From: Bacillus sp. 2B10
GTDB taxonomy: Bacteria; Pseudomonadota; Alphaproteobacteria; Sphingomonadales; Sphingomonadaceae
Direction of reading: 5' to 3'
DNA: 62,739 nt
Assembly (NCBI GenBank): GCA_003946805.1
Contig: RPSH01000024.1
Location: 1 to 62,739 of the forward strand
The notes under the pieces were generated by a model. That model did no database searches. It was not told the origin of the DNA and worked only from the letters and a program-made list of their open reading frames with translations. Positions 1 through 8,469 of this stretch are shown here, in pieces. Made by a program: the position numbers and the translations under genes. Numbering within the stretch: the first letter of the stretch is position 1; each line of letters opens with the position of its first letter.

Positions 1-855
1 GGGTGGTGCGACGGGTCCGGGGCGGCTGCCGGGCGGGCGGTAGGTCAGGATGCCCGCGACCTGCGCGGTGTCGGCGACGGCGTCGAAGCCGGGATTGGGT
101 TCGGCATGGCCGAGCAGCAGGACGCCGTCGGGTGCGAGGCGTCCGGCCAGCGCGCCGACGATCGCGGTCGCATCCCCCTGCGCGAAATAGATCAGCACGT
201 TGCGGCACAGGATCAGGTCGTAGTCGCCATATCCCAGCGGGGCGGCGGCATCGGTCAGTGCCAGCAGGTTGTGGTGTTCGAACCGGGCGATGCCGCGATA
301 GCGGTCCTTCAGCCGGTAGCGGTCGCCGCGGCGGTCGAACAGGCGCACGCGTTCCGCCTCGCCGACCGTGCGCAGCGCCCACGACGAATAGTCGGCGGCG
401 CGCGCGGCGGCGAGGGCGTCGTCGTCGATATCGGTGCCGGTCAGCGAAATGCGCCAGTCGGCGACGGCATCGCCCAGCAGATCGGCGAGCAGGATCGCGA
501 TCGAATGCGCCTCCGCCCCCGTCGAGCAGCCGACGCTCCAGATCCGCAGTCGCCGGTCGTCGCGATGCCGTTCGATCATCGCCGGCAGGATGGTGGTGCG
601 CAGCGCGTCGAACTGTTCGGCGAAGCGGAAGAAGAACGTCTCGTTGATCGTCACCGCGCTTTCGAGGCGCGGCCATTCGGCATCGGCCGGATCGCGCAGC
701 CGGTCGCGATAGGCGGCGATCGTGGCATCGCCGGTTTCCTTCATGCGATGCGCGACGCGTTCGGCGAGCTGGGCGTCCTTGTCGCGGTAATAATGATGGC
801 CGGTGCGGGCGATCACCAGCGCCTTGACCTCGGCAAAGGCGTCGTCGGCGATCAT
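1..855 (-). CDS. cheR: CheR-type protein-glutamate O-methyltransferase, partial
   Basis: The C-terminal end is cut by the window edge; 285 codons are visible. CheR enzymes transfer a methyl group from S-adenosylmethionine to glutamates of chemoreceptors. The N-terminal helical domain is followed by NETFFFR (about 71-77), the SAM-binding GCSTGAEAHS (109-118, where most CheRs have GEEPYS), an acidic D142 and CRNVLIYF (217-224). The ATG overlaps the cheW stop as ATGA, so the two are translationally coupled. A proline-rich stretch follows the methyltransferase domain at the edge, so a linker to a further domain such as TPR is possible. Which receptors it serves cannot be seen here. Confidence 0.92.
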   Translation of the reverse strand, partial: MIADDAFAEVKALVIARTGHHYYRDKDAQLAERVAHRMKETGDATIAAYRDRLRDPADAEWPRLESAVTINETFFFRFAEQFDALRTTILPAMIERHRDDRRLRIWSVGCSTGAEAHSIAILLADLLGDAVADWRISLTGTDIDDDALAAARAADYSSWALRTVGEAERVRLFDRRGDRYRLKDRYRGIARFEHHNLLALTDAAAPLGYGDYDLILCRNVLIYFAQGDATAIVGALAGRLAPDGVLLLGHAEPNPGFDAVADTAQVAGILTYRPPGSRPGPVAPP

Positions 856-1325
856 GCGGCGGTCCACTGGTCGCGGCGCGCGGTGGCGGCGGCGGTCAGC
901 GTCGCCAGCACGGCGCGTTCGGCGTCGAGGAGCAGGCGGTCGGGGGCGACGACATGCGCCGTGCCGCCATCGGCCAGCGTCAGTTCACCGGCGATCGCCG
1001 CGTTCAGGCTGTGCGCGGGATCGAGCGGGGCGACGTCGCCCTGCGCCACATCCTCGGCGCGATCGACCAGCAGGCACAGATCGTCGCGCAGCCGCACCAG
1101 ATGCGCGAACAGGCCGATCGATCCGACCGGCGCATCGGGCGCGAGCAGCAGTCCGGGGGCGAGGACCGGCACCGGGCGATCCTGCAACGTGACGAAGCCG
1201 AGCAGCGGGCGCGGCAGGCCGGGTGCCGCATCGATCGGCAGCATCGGCAGCACCTCGCGCACCACCGCCATCGGCAGCGCGAGGCGGCTGTCGCCGATAC
1301 GCAGGATCAGGAACGACGCGGTCAT
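852..1325 (-). CDS. cheW: CheW-like chemotaxis coupling protein
   Basis: A 157-residue single CheW domain, the length expected for a stand-alone coupling protein linking chemoreceptors to a CheA kinase. It begins MTASFLILRIGDSRLALP, a typical CheW first-strand pattern; LLGFVTLQDRPVPVL and the later DRAEDV match the following strands. This ATG was chosen because the CheW fold starts directly there, although the frame stays open upstream. It lies 34 bases after mobA and overlaps cheR by ATGA. Because cheR follows, it probably belongs to a chemotaxis-like cluster that continues past the left edge. Confidence 0.85.
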   Translation of the reverse strand: MTASFLILRIGDSRLALPMAVVREVLPMLPIDAAPGLPRPLLGFVTLQDRPVPVLAPGLLLAPDAPVGSIGLFAHLVRLRDDLCLLVDRAEDVAQGDVAPLDPAHSLNAAIAGELTLADGGTAHVVAPDRLLLDAERAVLATLTAAATARRDQWTAA

Positions 1326-1359
1326 ACCGGCGGTGCTATATCGTGGCTTGTCGCCGCTG

Positions 1360-1896
1360 TCAGTCGCGTTGCGCGGCGATCCGCGCGAGATCGTCGGGGG
1401 TGTTGATATTGGCGATCCCCCCGCCGGCGATCCCGACCGCGCCGATCCGGTCGGCAAAGGCGCGGACCGAGCGCGATCCGCCTTCGGCGAGCAGGCGATC
1501 GAGCGCGGGCGACGTATCCGTCGGCCACCCGCCGATGACGGGCAGATCGTGCAGGAACACGGCAGGCCCCGCCGCCGACAGCCGTTCCCGCAGGTCGTCG
1601 GGCAGGAACGGCGCGTCGCACGGCACGGTCAGTATCCGGTCGAACCCATGGGTAACGGCATGGTGCAGCGCCCCGGCAATACCCCCGAGCGGCCCGAGAT
1701 CGGGAGCGGGACGATCGGCCACCGCGGTCAGGCCGGGATGGTCGCGGCCGACGACGATCATGGCATCGACCTGTGGCGCCAGCGCCGCGGCCACGCGATC
1801 GATCAGCGCCTGACCACCCAGCGTCGCCAGCGCCTTGTCGCTGCCGAAGCGGCTGGAGCGGCCGCCGCCGAGGATCGCACCAAGCACGCGGGTCAT
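1360..1896 (-). CDS. mobA: Molybdenum cofactor guanylyltransferase MobA
   Basis: MobA adds GMP to molybdopterin to make the guanine dinucleotide cofactor (MGD) used by DMSO-reductase-family enzymes. The 178-residue product has the expected nucleotide-binding N-terminus LGGGRSSRFGSDKAL (about 9-23), followed by GPLGGIAGAL and the metal-binding region VPCDAPFLP. The ATG overlaps the fdhD stop as ATGA. Its position after fdhD and the FDH-like gene puts cofactor maturation and target enzyme in one transcription unit. Confidence 0.93.
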   Translation of the reverse strand: MTRVLGAILGGGRSSRFGSDKALATLGGQALIDRVAAALAPQVDAMIVVGRDHPGLTAVADRPAPDLGPLGGIAGALHHAVTHGFDRILTVPCDAPFLPDDLRERLSAAGPAVFLHDLPVIGGWPTDTSPALDRLLAEGGSRSVRAFADRIGAVGIAGGGIANINTPDDLARIAAQRD

Positions 1897-2672
1897 GCGG
1901 CGTACAGGGTATCGCTGCGGACCGAGGTGCGCAGCGCCAGCCCGGCTCCGGCGGCGCGATCGATCGCGAGCGTGGTCGCTGCCGACAGGGTGGCGAGCAG
2001 CGGGCAGCCGGCCAGCACCGCTTTTTCGACCAGTTCGAACGAGCAGCGCGACGACAGCAGCGCGAAGCCGCCCCCCCAGTCGAGCGCGTCGCGGGCCATC
2101 GCGCCGATCAGCTTGTCGAAGGCGTTGTGGCGGCCGACATCCTCGCGCACCAGCCGGATCGTCCCGTCGCGGGCACAGAGCGCGGCGGCGTGGGTCGCGC
2201 CGGTCGCCCGCGCCAGCGGCTGATGGTCGCGTAACGCCGCCGCCGCGGCGAAGATCGCCGGGGGTGTCGCTGCGGACCGGGCGACGACGGGCGGCAGGGG
2301 CCGTAACGCCTGTTCGAGATTCTCGATGCCGCACAGCCCGCACGACGATTCCGATACGCGGTGCCGTACCCGGTCGGCGACGCGGTCATGGCGTCCGGGG
2401 ACCAGCGTCACGCGCAGCAGCGTACCGGCGTCGGTGGTGTGCGACACGACATCGATCACCTCCGCCGCATGGTCGACCAGCCGTTCGGCCAGCACGAAGC
2501 CATAAGCGAGGTCGTCGAGATCGGCGGGGGTCGCCATCAGGACGGCATAGCCCAGGCCATCCACCTCGATCGCGACCGGCGCCTCGATCGCGATGGACCG
2601 GTCCTGCGGCGCCGCGTCGCCCGATACTCCCACCCGGTCGAGTTGCCGGGTGGCCGATCCCGCCATCGTCAT
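1893..2672 (-). CDS. fdhD: Formate dehydrogenase accessory sulfurtransferase FdhD
   Basis: FdhD passes sulfur from a cysteine desulfurase to the molybdenum cofactor of formate dehydrogenases, which need the sulfido ligand for activity. The 259-residue protein carries the two-cysteine motif SSCGLCGIE (C111, C114) that takes part in sulfur transfer, and the conserved VREDVGRHNAFDKLIG segment. It overlaps the upstream molybdoenzyme gene and the downstream mobA gene, each by ATGA. This strongly supports the neighbouring oxidoreductase as its client. Confidence 0.95.
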   Translation of the reverse strand: MTMAGSATRQLDRVGVSGDAAPQDRSIAIEAPVAIEVDGLGYAVLMATPADLDDLAYGFVLAERLVDHAAEVIDVVSHTTDAGTLLRVTLVPGRHDRVADRVRHRVSESSCGLCGIENLEQALRPLPPVVARSAATPPAIFAAAAALRDHQPLARATGATHAAALCARDGTIRLVREDVGRHNAFDKLIGAMARDALDWGGGFALLSSRCSFELVEKAVLAGCPLLATLSAATTLAIDRAAGAGLALRTSVRSDTLYAA

Positions 2673-4948
2673 CCGGCGACGATGCGTACCGGCACGGCCT
2701 TGGCCGCCGGGGTCTGCGATTCCCGGTCGTGCCAGTCGAGCGGGATCAACGGGTTGAGTTCGGGATAATAGCCGGCGATGCAGCCGTCGGGCAGGTCGAA
2801 CGGCACGACCTTCAGGCCCGCGACCCGGCGGTCGATTCCGTCCTCCGCATCGCCGACGATGGTCACGATCTGCCCCTTGTGCAGCCCGGCCTTCGCGATC
2901 TCCTTCGGGTTCATCATCACCACGTCGCGCGTGCCCGAAATGCCGCGGAAGCGATCGTCATAGCCGTAGATCGTCGTGTTGAACTGATCGTTCGAGCGCA
3001 GCGTAACCAGCCGGAACCGGCCCGGCACATCGGCGATCGCGGTGCCCGACAGCGAGCGCGGCACGGTGAATTCGGCCTTTCCGCTTTCGGTCTTCCACAC
3101 GCGTTCGCGCGCCGAGTTGCCGCGATAGAAGCCCCCCGGCGTGAACATGCGTTCCTCGAAATCGTGGAACTCCTCCGGATAGGTCGCCTCGATCAGCTTG
3201 CGGACCTTCGCATAGTCGCCGGTCCAGCCGTCCCAGTCGACCTTCGGATTGGGATTCAGCGTCGCCTTTGCGATGCCGGCGACGATCGCGACTTCGGATT
3301 TGAGATGTTCGCTGGCCGGTTCGTGGGTCGCGATCGATCCGTGGATATGGCTGAACGTATCCTCGATGGTGACGATCTGTTCGCCGCTCACCTGTCTGTC
3401 GACCTCGGTCCGGACGAGGCAGGGGAGGAGATAGGCGACCTTGCCATTGATTAGGTGGCTGCGGTTCAGCTTGGTGGCGATCTGCACCGTCAGGCGCATC
3501 TGCGGCCATGCCGCCTCGATCCGTTCGAGATCGGGGACCGCGCGCAGGAAATTGCCGCCGAGCGAGAGGAAGGCGTCGACCTGCCCCTTCAGAATGTCTT
3601 CGCACGCCGTGACCGTGTTGTGGCCATGGTCCATCGGCGGTTCGAACCCGAACAGCTCGCGCAGGCGGTCCATCGGCACCAGCTCGGGCTTTTCGGAGAT
3701 GCCGACGGTGCGCTGGCCCTGCACGTTGCTATGCCCGCGGACCGGCGACATGCCGGTGCCGACGCGGCCGATATTGCCCTTCATCAGCAGCAGGTTGACG
3801 TAGGTCGCGACATTGTCGAACCCGTTGACCTGTTGCGTCAGCCCCATGCCGTAGATGCCGATCGTGCGATCCGCCTCGACATAGACCTGCCCGGCCGCCT
3901 CGATATCGGCGCGCTTCAGGCCGCTTTCGCGTTCGATGTCGGCCCAGTCGGTCGCGCGGACCATCGCCTCGAACGCGGCGAAGCCGTCGGTATGCTGTTC
4001 GATGAAGTCGACGTCGAGGACATGGACCTTGTGTTCGGCCCAGCTTTTATCCTCGGCGGCGAGGACATGCTTGGCGAGGCCGATCATCACCGCGACATCG
4101 CCGCCGGGGCGAACCTGATGATATTGGCAGCTGATCTTCGTCTCGGTGCGCGTCGCCATCTCGAACGGATTCTGCGGATCGGTGAACGCGATCAGCCCCG
4201 GTTCCCTGACCGGGTTGAAGGTGATGACCTTGCACCCGCGCTTCACCGCGTCGCGCAACGGGTGGAGGAAGCGCGGGCTGTTCGAGCCGGTATTCTGGCC
4301 AAAGAAGAACATCGCGTCGCAATGTTCGAAATCGTCGAGGATCGAGGTGCCGACCGGGGCGCCGATCACCTTCTTGAGCGCGACCGAGGTCGTCTCGTGG
4401 CACATGTTCGAGCTGTCGGGCAGGTTGTTGTGGCCATAGAGTCGGGCGAACAGCGCGTAGAGATACGAGGTTTCGAGGCTGGCACGGCCCGAGGCGTAGA
4501 AGATCGCCTTCTTCGGATCGATCGCGCGCAACTCGGCACCGATCGCAGCGAACGCCTCGTCCCAGCTGCATTCGACATAATGGTCGGTGGCGTGGTCGTA
4601 GCGCAGCGGATGGGTCAGGCGTCCGACATGTTCGAGGTCGAAATCCTTCCACGTCTTCAGCTCGGCGACCGAATGTTGCGCAAAGAATTCGGGGGTGCAG
4701 CGATTGGGGGTCAGGTCCCATAACGTGGCCTTCGCACCGTTTTCGCAGAATTCGAACGGGTGCGGCTCGGCGGGTTTGCCCCAGGCGCACGAGGTACACA
4801 TGAAGCCCTTGGTCTTGTTCTGCCGGGCGAGTTGCGCCAGCGCCGCGGGGCGATTATGCTCCTTGGCGAGGATCTTGGTCATGCCCTTGACCGAGCCCCA
4901 GCCGCCTGCCGGACCGTCATATCCCACCATCGTATCGCGATCCGCCAC
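2669..4948 (-). CDS. FdhF/YdeP-family molybdopterin oxidoreductase, formate-dehydrogenase-like
   Basis: The 759-residue protein is a catalytic subunit of the molybdopterin oxidoreductase superfamily. The N-terminus has cysteines at 51, 54 and 68 (FMCTSCAWGKP and FEFCENG), the iron-sulfur arrangement of the YdeP branch. SNMCHETTSVAL carries C183-H184, where formate dehydrogenases place the Mo-ligating Cys or Sec followed by His. The C-terminal part has the cofactor-binding pattern (RSNDQFNTTIYG). No signal peptide is seen, so it is probably cytoplasmic. The coupled fdhD and mobA genes imply a bis-MGD, sulfurated cofactor. Formate is the likeliest substrate, but YdeP-like proteins are poorly characterised. 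No electron-transfer subunits are adjacent. Confidence 0.85.
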   Translation of the reverse strand: MADRDTMVGYDGPAGGWGSVKGMTKILAKEHNRPAALAQLARQNKTKGFMCTSCAWGKPAEPHPFEFCENGAKATLWDLTPNRCTPEFFAQHSVAELKTWKDFDLEHVGRLTHPLRYDHATDHYVECSWDEAFAAIGAELRAIDPKKAIFYASGRASLETSYLYALFARLYGHNNLPDSSNMCHETTSVALKKVIGAPVGTSILDDFEHCDAMFFFGQNTGSNSPRFLHPLRDAVKRGCKVITFNPVREPGLIAFTDPQNPFEMATRTETKISCQYHQVRPGGDVAVMIGLAKHVLAAEDKSWAEHKVHVLDVDFIEQHTDGFAAFEAMVRATDWADIERESGLKRADIEAAGQVYVEADRTIGIYGMGLTQQVNGFDNVATYVNLLLMKGNIGRVGTGMSPVRGHSNVQGQRTVGISEKPELVPMDRLRELFGFEPPMDHGHNTVTACEDILKGQVDAFLSLGGNFLRAVPDLERIEAAWPQMRLTVQIATKLNRSHLINGKVAYLLPCLVRTEVDRQVSGEQIVTIEDTFSHIHGSIATHEPASEHLKSEVAIVAGIAKATLNPNPKVDWDGWTGDYAKVRKLIEATYPEEFHDFEERMFTPGGFYRGNSARERVWKTESGKAEFTVPRSLSGTAIADVPGRFRLVTLRSNDQFNTTIYGYDDRFRGISGTRDVVMMNPKEIAKAGLHKGQIVTIVGDAEDGIDRRVAGLKVVPFDLPDGCIAGYYPELNPLIPLDWHDRESQTPAAKAVPVRIVAG

Positions 4949-5043
4949 GGCCGTTCCTTCATCTACGCCTGTTGGCGTAGCCTACGCGGGGTGCGGGGGA
5001 AGGTTCCGGTCGCGGCCGGGATCGGTACGGGGCCCCTATTTTC

Positions 5044-5070
5044 GTCACCCCGGGTCAAGCCCGGGGTGAC
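5044..5070. repeat. GTCACCCC palindromic repeat, single copy
   Basis: An 11-base perfect inverted repeat GTCACCCCGGG, loop TCAAG, then CCCGGGGTGAC. It lies between the thiolase and FDH-like genes, both on the minus strand. It belongs to the dispersed palindrome family also seen near 35481, 35856, 42105, 46365 and 62255. It could act as a transcript-stabilising or terminating hairpin, but no T-run follows. Confidence 0.75.
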
Positions 5071-5082
5071 GGTGGGGTAAAG

Positions 5083-6267
5083 TCAGTCGACGAGTTCCAC
5101 CGCCATCGCCGTCGCCTCGCCGCCGCCGATGCACAGCGAGGCGAGGCCGCGGTTGCCGCCGCGGGTTTCGAGGGCCGACAGCAGCGTCGCGAGCACGCGC
5201 GCGCCGCTGGCGCCGATCGGGTGGCCGAGCGCGCAGGCACCGCCATGGACGTTGACGCGATCATGGGCGAGGTTCAGGTCGTGCATCGCCGCCATGGTGA
5301 CGCAGGCAAAGGCTTCGTTGACCTCGAACAGGTCGACCTGCTCCGCGCTCCACCCGGCCTTTTCCAGCGCGCGGCGCATCGCGAAGACCGGTGCGGTGGC
5401 GAAGCGGGCGGGCGCGTGGGCGAAGCCGGCATGGGCGACGATCCGGGCGATCGGGGTCAGGCCCAGCCGTTCCGCCACCGACGCCCGCGCCAGCACGAGG
5501 GCGGCGGCGCCGTCCGAGATGGAGGACGCGTTGGCGGCGGTGATCGTGCCGTCCTTCGAGAAAGCGGGTTTCAGCGTAGGAATCTTCGCGGCATCGCCGC
5601 GGGCGGGCTGTTCGTCGAGGCGGACGGTGGTGCTGCCCTTGCGGCCGGCGATCTCTACGGGGACGATCTCGCGATCGAATGCGCCGGTGGTCTGCGCGGC
5701 CTGTGCCCGGCGCAGCGATTCGATCGCGAACGCGTCCTGCGCCTCACGGGTGAAGCCATAGGATGCGGCGGTTTCCTCGGCGAAGCTACCCATCAGCCGG
5801 CCGGGTTCATAGGCGTCCTCCAGCCCGTCGAGATACATGTGGTCGATCAGCCGGTCGTGACCGATCCGCGCGCCGCCGCGATGGCGCTGCGACAGATAGG
5901 GGGCGTTGGTCATGCTCTCCATGCCGCCCGCGACGACGATGTCGGCCGAACCCGCCGCGATGGCGTCGGCGGCCATCATCACCGCCTGCATTCCCGATCC
6001 GCACATCTTGTTGACGGTCGTCGCCTCGACATGCTGCGGCAGTCCCGCGCCCAGCGCCGCCTGTCGCGCCGGGGCCTGCCCCAGGCCGGCAGGTAGGACG
6101 CAGCCCATATAGATGCGTTCGACCGTCTCGCCCGACAGGCCGGCGCGCTCGACCGCCGCGCCGACGGCGGTCGCGCCGAGCCGGGTCGCGGTGGCGCCCG
6201 ACAGGCTCCCCTGAAAGCTGCCCATCGGCGTGCGGGCATAGGACAGGATGACGACGGGATCGGACAT
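5083..6267 (-). CDS. Thiolase, acetyl-CoA C-acetyltransferase family
   Basis: Thiolases condense two acetyl-CoA to acetoacetyl-CoA or cleave 3-ketoacyl-CoA. The 394-residue product has the nucleophile in NKMCGSGMQ (C89), the catalytic His in GHPIG (H349) and the second Cys in LCIGGG (C379), plus the conserved NEAFA. The start at MSDPVVIL was preferred over one six codons upstream because the thiolase fold begins there. With no ketoacyl-CoA partner genes nearby, either polyhydroxybutyrate-type biosynthesis or degradation is possible; the sequence pattern favours the acetyl-CoA acetyltransferase branch. Confidence 0.93.
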   Translation of the reverse strand: MSDPVVILSYARTPMGSFQGSLSGATATRLGATAVGAAVERAGLSGETVERIYMGCVLPAGLGQAPARQAALGAGLPQHVEATTVNKMCGSGMQAVMMAADAIAAGSADIVVAGGMESMTNAPYLSQRHRGGARIGHDRLIDHMYLDGLEDAYEPGRLMGSFAEETAASYGFTREAQDAFAIESLRRAQAAQTTGAFDREIVPVEIAGRKGSTTVRLDEQPARGDAAKIPTLKPAFSKDGTITAANASSISDGAAALVLARASVAERLGLTPIARIVAHAGFAHAPARFATAPVFAMRRALEKAGWSAEQVDLFEVNEAFACVTMAAMHDLNLAHDRVNVHGGACALGHPIGASGARVLATLLSALETRGGNRGLASLCIGGGEATAMAVELVD

Positions 6268-6352
6268 GCGGCTCTCTCCGGGCAATTCTGGTTTCGTTTG
6301 TTATCATCTAGGGCGGTGGTGGCGGCGCCGCAATCGCGCTAGGCACCGGGCC

Positions 6353-7099
6353 ATGTCCGCGACGTTGCCGCCCTCGTTCTGGCCGATCCTGCTGGGCGTG
6401 CTGGGCGCGGTGTTCGGCAGCTTCATCGCGACCGTCGCGATCCGCTGGCCGGAGGGGCGCTCGGCGCTGGGCGGGCGGTCGGCCTGTGACGGGTGCGGGC
6501 GCGGGCTGGCGTGGTTCGAACTGGTGCCGGTGGTGGGCTTCGTCGCGTTGCGCGGGCGGTGCCGGACCTGCGGCGCGCGGATCGCGCGGGGGCATGTCGT
6601 TACCGAGGTGCTGGGCGCCGGGATCGGGCTCGCGGCCGGGCTGGTCGCGCCGGGTTGGGAAGGCGTGGCGGGCGCTGCCTGCGGGTGGTTGCTGCTGGCG
6701 CTGGGGGCGATCGATCTGGCCGCGTTCTGGTTGCCCGATGTCCTGACGGGGGCGTTGGCGGTCGTGGCAATCGGCGGGGGGCTGGCCGGGGTTGCGCCGG
6801 CGTTGCCGGATCGGCTGATCGGCGGCGTGGCGGGGTTCGGCGCGTTGTGGATGGTGGCTGCCGCCTATCGCCGGATGCGCGGGCGGATCGGGCTGGGGGG
6901 TGGCGATCCCAAGCTGTTCGGGGCGATCGGATTGTGGCTTGGCTGGCGCGCCCTGCCGATGGTGTTGCTGGTCGCGGCGTTTGCCGGGGTGGCGGTCGTC
7001 GCGCTCATGGCGATCGCCGGAAGGCGGCCCGCCGCGACCGACCGCCTTCCGCTGGGGACGTTGCTGGCGGGCGCGGCGTATCTGTGCTGGGCGGTCTAG
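6353..7099 (+). CDS. Prepilin peptidase (A24 aspartic protease, PilD-type)
   Basis: This inner-membrane enzyme cleaves, and in PilD-type members also N-methylates, prepilins. The 248 residues form several hydrophobic segments. A zinc-type cytoplasmic loop has two CxxC pairs (C45/C48 in CDGCG and C70/C73 in CRTCG). The catalytic aspartates fit D121 (AIDLAAFWLPD) and D185 (GGGDPK). The start at MSATLPPSFW was taken because the first membrane segment begins there. Two Flp pilin genes at 31325-31816 are possible substrates. The stop codon overlaps the convergent DUF1989 gene within CTAG. Confidence 0.9.
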   Translation: MSATLPPSFWPILLGVLGAVFGSFIATVAIRWPEGRSALGGRSACDGCGRGLAWFELVPVVGFVALRGRCRTCGARIARGHVVTEVLGAGIGLAAGLVAPGWEGVAGAACGWLLLALGAIDLAAFWLPDVLTGALAVVAIGGGLAGVAPALPDRLIGGVAGFGALWMVAAAYRRMRGRIGLGGGDPKLFGAIGLWLGWRALPMVLLVAAFAGVAVVALMAIAGRRPAATDRLPLGTLLAGAAYLCWAV

Positions 7100-7683
7100 G
7101 CCGGCTCCACGCGGTATTCGATCGGCTTGAAGCTGCCGCCGTTCGATGCGGGGGCCGAGCAGGCGGTCAGGCCGATCACGAGATCCATCGCCGCGCGGAA
7201 GGTGATCGAATCGCCGGCCTTGCTGATCGGCGGCAGGACGCTGAGCTTGCCCGTCGCGGCATCGACCGGCACGTTCATGAAGCAGTTGAACGCCACCGGG
7301 ATACGGTCGGGCTGGACGCCATGGGGTTCGAGCGCCGCGACGAGGTTGCCGAAACAGCCGCGATGCGGCGGCAGGTCGGGGTAGAAATGGTGGAAGGTAT
7401 CGTACGAACACGGCGTCAGCAGGAAGTCGTGGCAACCGACGGTGTCGTCGACGATCTCCAGCATCACCCGGCTGCGGTTCGAATAGAGCGAATGGCCGGT
7501 GGTCAGGCGGATCGTTTCGGCATAGTCGAGCGTCCGGCCCGACGAGATCACCTCGTCCAGATCGTCGGCATTGAAGGCGAGCAGGTCGGCGACCTGGCGG
7601 CCGCGCGGATCGATCACGACCAGCGTCTCGCCCTTCGCCAGCCGGAACGCGGTGCCCGAGCGTTCGGGGATCATGACGTTCAC
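7096..7683 (-). CDS. DUF1989 (urea carboxylase-associated) family protein
   Basis: The 195-residue protein has the DUF1989 pattern: VIDPRGRQVADLLAF near the N-terminus, TPCSYDTFHHFY in the middle, PVAFNCFMNVPVD, and ACSAPASNGGSFKPIEY at the end, with cysteines suitable for metal binding. Characterised relatives are the carboxyguanidine deiminase subunits found beside urea or guanidine carboxylases; others have unknown roles. No carboxylase gene is adjacent here. The start is GTG, overlapping the upstream stop as GTGA; an ATG three codons in is the alternative. It is the second gene of a unit with the GntA-like protein. Confidence 0.85.
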   Translation of the reverse strand: MNVMIPERSGTAFRLAKGETLVVIDPRGRQVADLLAFNADDLDEVISSGRTLDYAETIRLTTGHSLYSNRSRVMLEIVDDTVGCHDFLLTPCSYDTFHHFYPDLPPHRGCFGNLVAALEPHGVQPDRIPVAFNCFMNVPVDAATGKLSVLPPISKAGDSITFRAAMDLVIGLTACSAPASNGGSFKPIEYRVEPA

Positions 7684-8366
7684 TTCGGCTCGCCGGAATA
7701 GTGGAACGGACAGGCCCAGCGGTCGTCGACCACCCGGCCGCTATATTGCCGCGCCTCGCTGGCGGCGCCGTGGCGGGCGAGCATCGGGTTGCGGCTGCCC
7801 GCCAGCGCCTCGTCGCGCACCAGGATCTTCTCGCGCATCGTCTCGTACTTGCCCTCCGCGCGCAGCCGTTCGAACTGGTCGTGGAGGTTGAAGACGAGCG
7901 TCGGGCGTTCGAACCGGCGCGCGGGCCGGCTGGCGCACGGGTGCAGGCCGACGATGAAGAAGGCCTCGCCGCCGAAGCTGAGCGAGAAATGCGGGTTGTC
8001 GGGATCGGTGCTGACCCGCGTGTCGTAATCCTGCCCGCGCCACACATCCTTGTCGGACAGCGACTGGACCCGCTGCCACAGCGCGCGTTCGAAACCGGTT
8101 TCGGTCAGGTCGTCGGGGCCATCGAAGATCACGGCGAAGCTGCGATACATCGCGCGGTCCCTGCGATAGTTTTCCGCCAGCCGCATCAGCGCGTCGTGGA
8201 TGCGGACATCGTCCCATGCACTGTCGATACGCGAGCAGGCGAGGACGTCGAGCGTCCCCTTCGCCATCGCCGATTTCGCGCCGACGCAAGGGAATGCCCG
8301 GTCGTCGACATGCTCGAACAGCATCGCCTGCAGGCGATCCTGCGCTTCGTGTTTCCAGTTGAACAT
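7680..8366 (-). CDS. YqcI/YcgG-family protein, GntA-like guanidino N-hydroxylase candidate
   Basis: The 228-residue protein matches the YqcI/YcgG family: AFPCVGAKSAMAKGTL (24-39) near the N-terminus, LHPCASRPARRFERPTLVFN in the middle, and a C-terminal block containing NPML and SEARQYSGR. Characterised members are heme-dependent enzymes that hydroxylate guanidino nitrogen, such as GntA of guanitoxin biosynthesis; assignment of that chemistry here is inference. The start MFNWKHEAQDRLQ was chosen over longer in-frame extensions because the family fold begins there. It is coupled by GTGA to the DUF1989 gene and divergent from a MarR regulator 103 bases away. Confidence 0.8.
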   Translation of the reverse strand: MFNWKHEAQDRLQAMLFEHVDDRAFPCVGAKSAMAKGTLDVLACSRIDSAWDDVRIHDALMRLAENYRRDRAMYRSFAVIFDGPDDLTETGFERALWQRVQSLSDKDVWRGQDYDTRVSTDPDNPHFSLSFGGEAFFIVGLHPCASRPARRFERPTLVFNLHDQFERLRAEGKYETMREKILVRDEALAGSRNPMLARHGAASEARQYSGRVVDDRWACPFHYSGEPK

Positions 8367-8469
8367 TGCGGAGGTCCCGGCCCGGTTTGTGGAACGACAG
8401 TACGTTTCGGGACTGATACCGGTTCCGTTACGGTTGACCTGCAACGCCGTCCCGGCAACAATCCGCAGC

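Noticed and set aside
106..2223. A 705-codon plus-strand frame opposite cheR, cheW and mobA
   Set aside because: It spans the junctions of well-supported minus-strand genes and has no recognisable fold.
8425..8433. CCGTTACGG as a firm MarR operator
   Set aside because: Only 9 bases; kept as a remark in the MarR entry because chance occurrence is likely.
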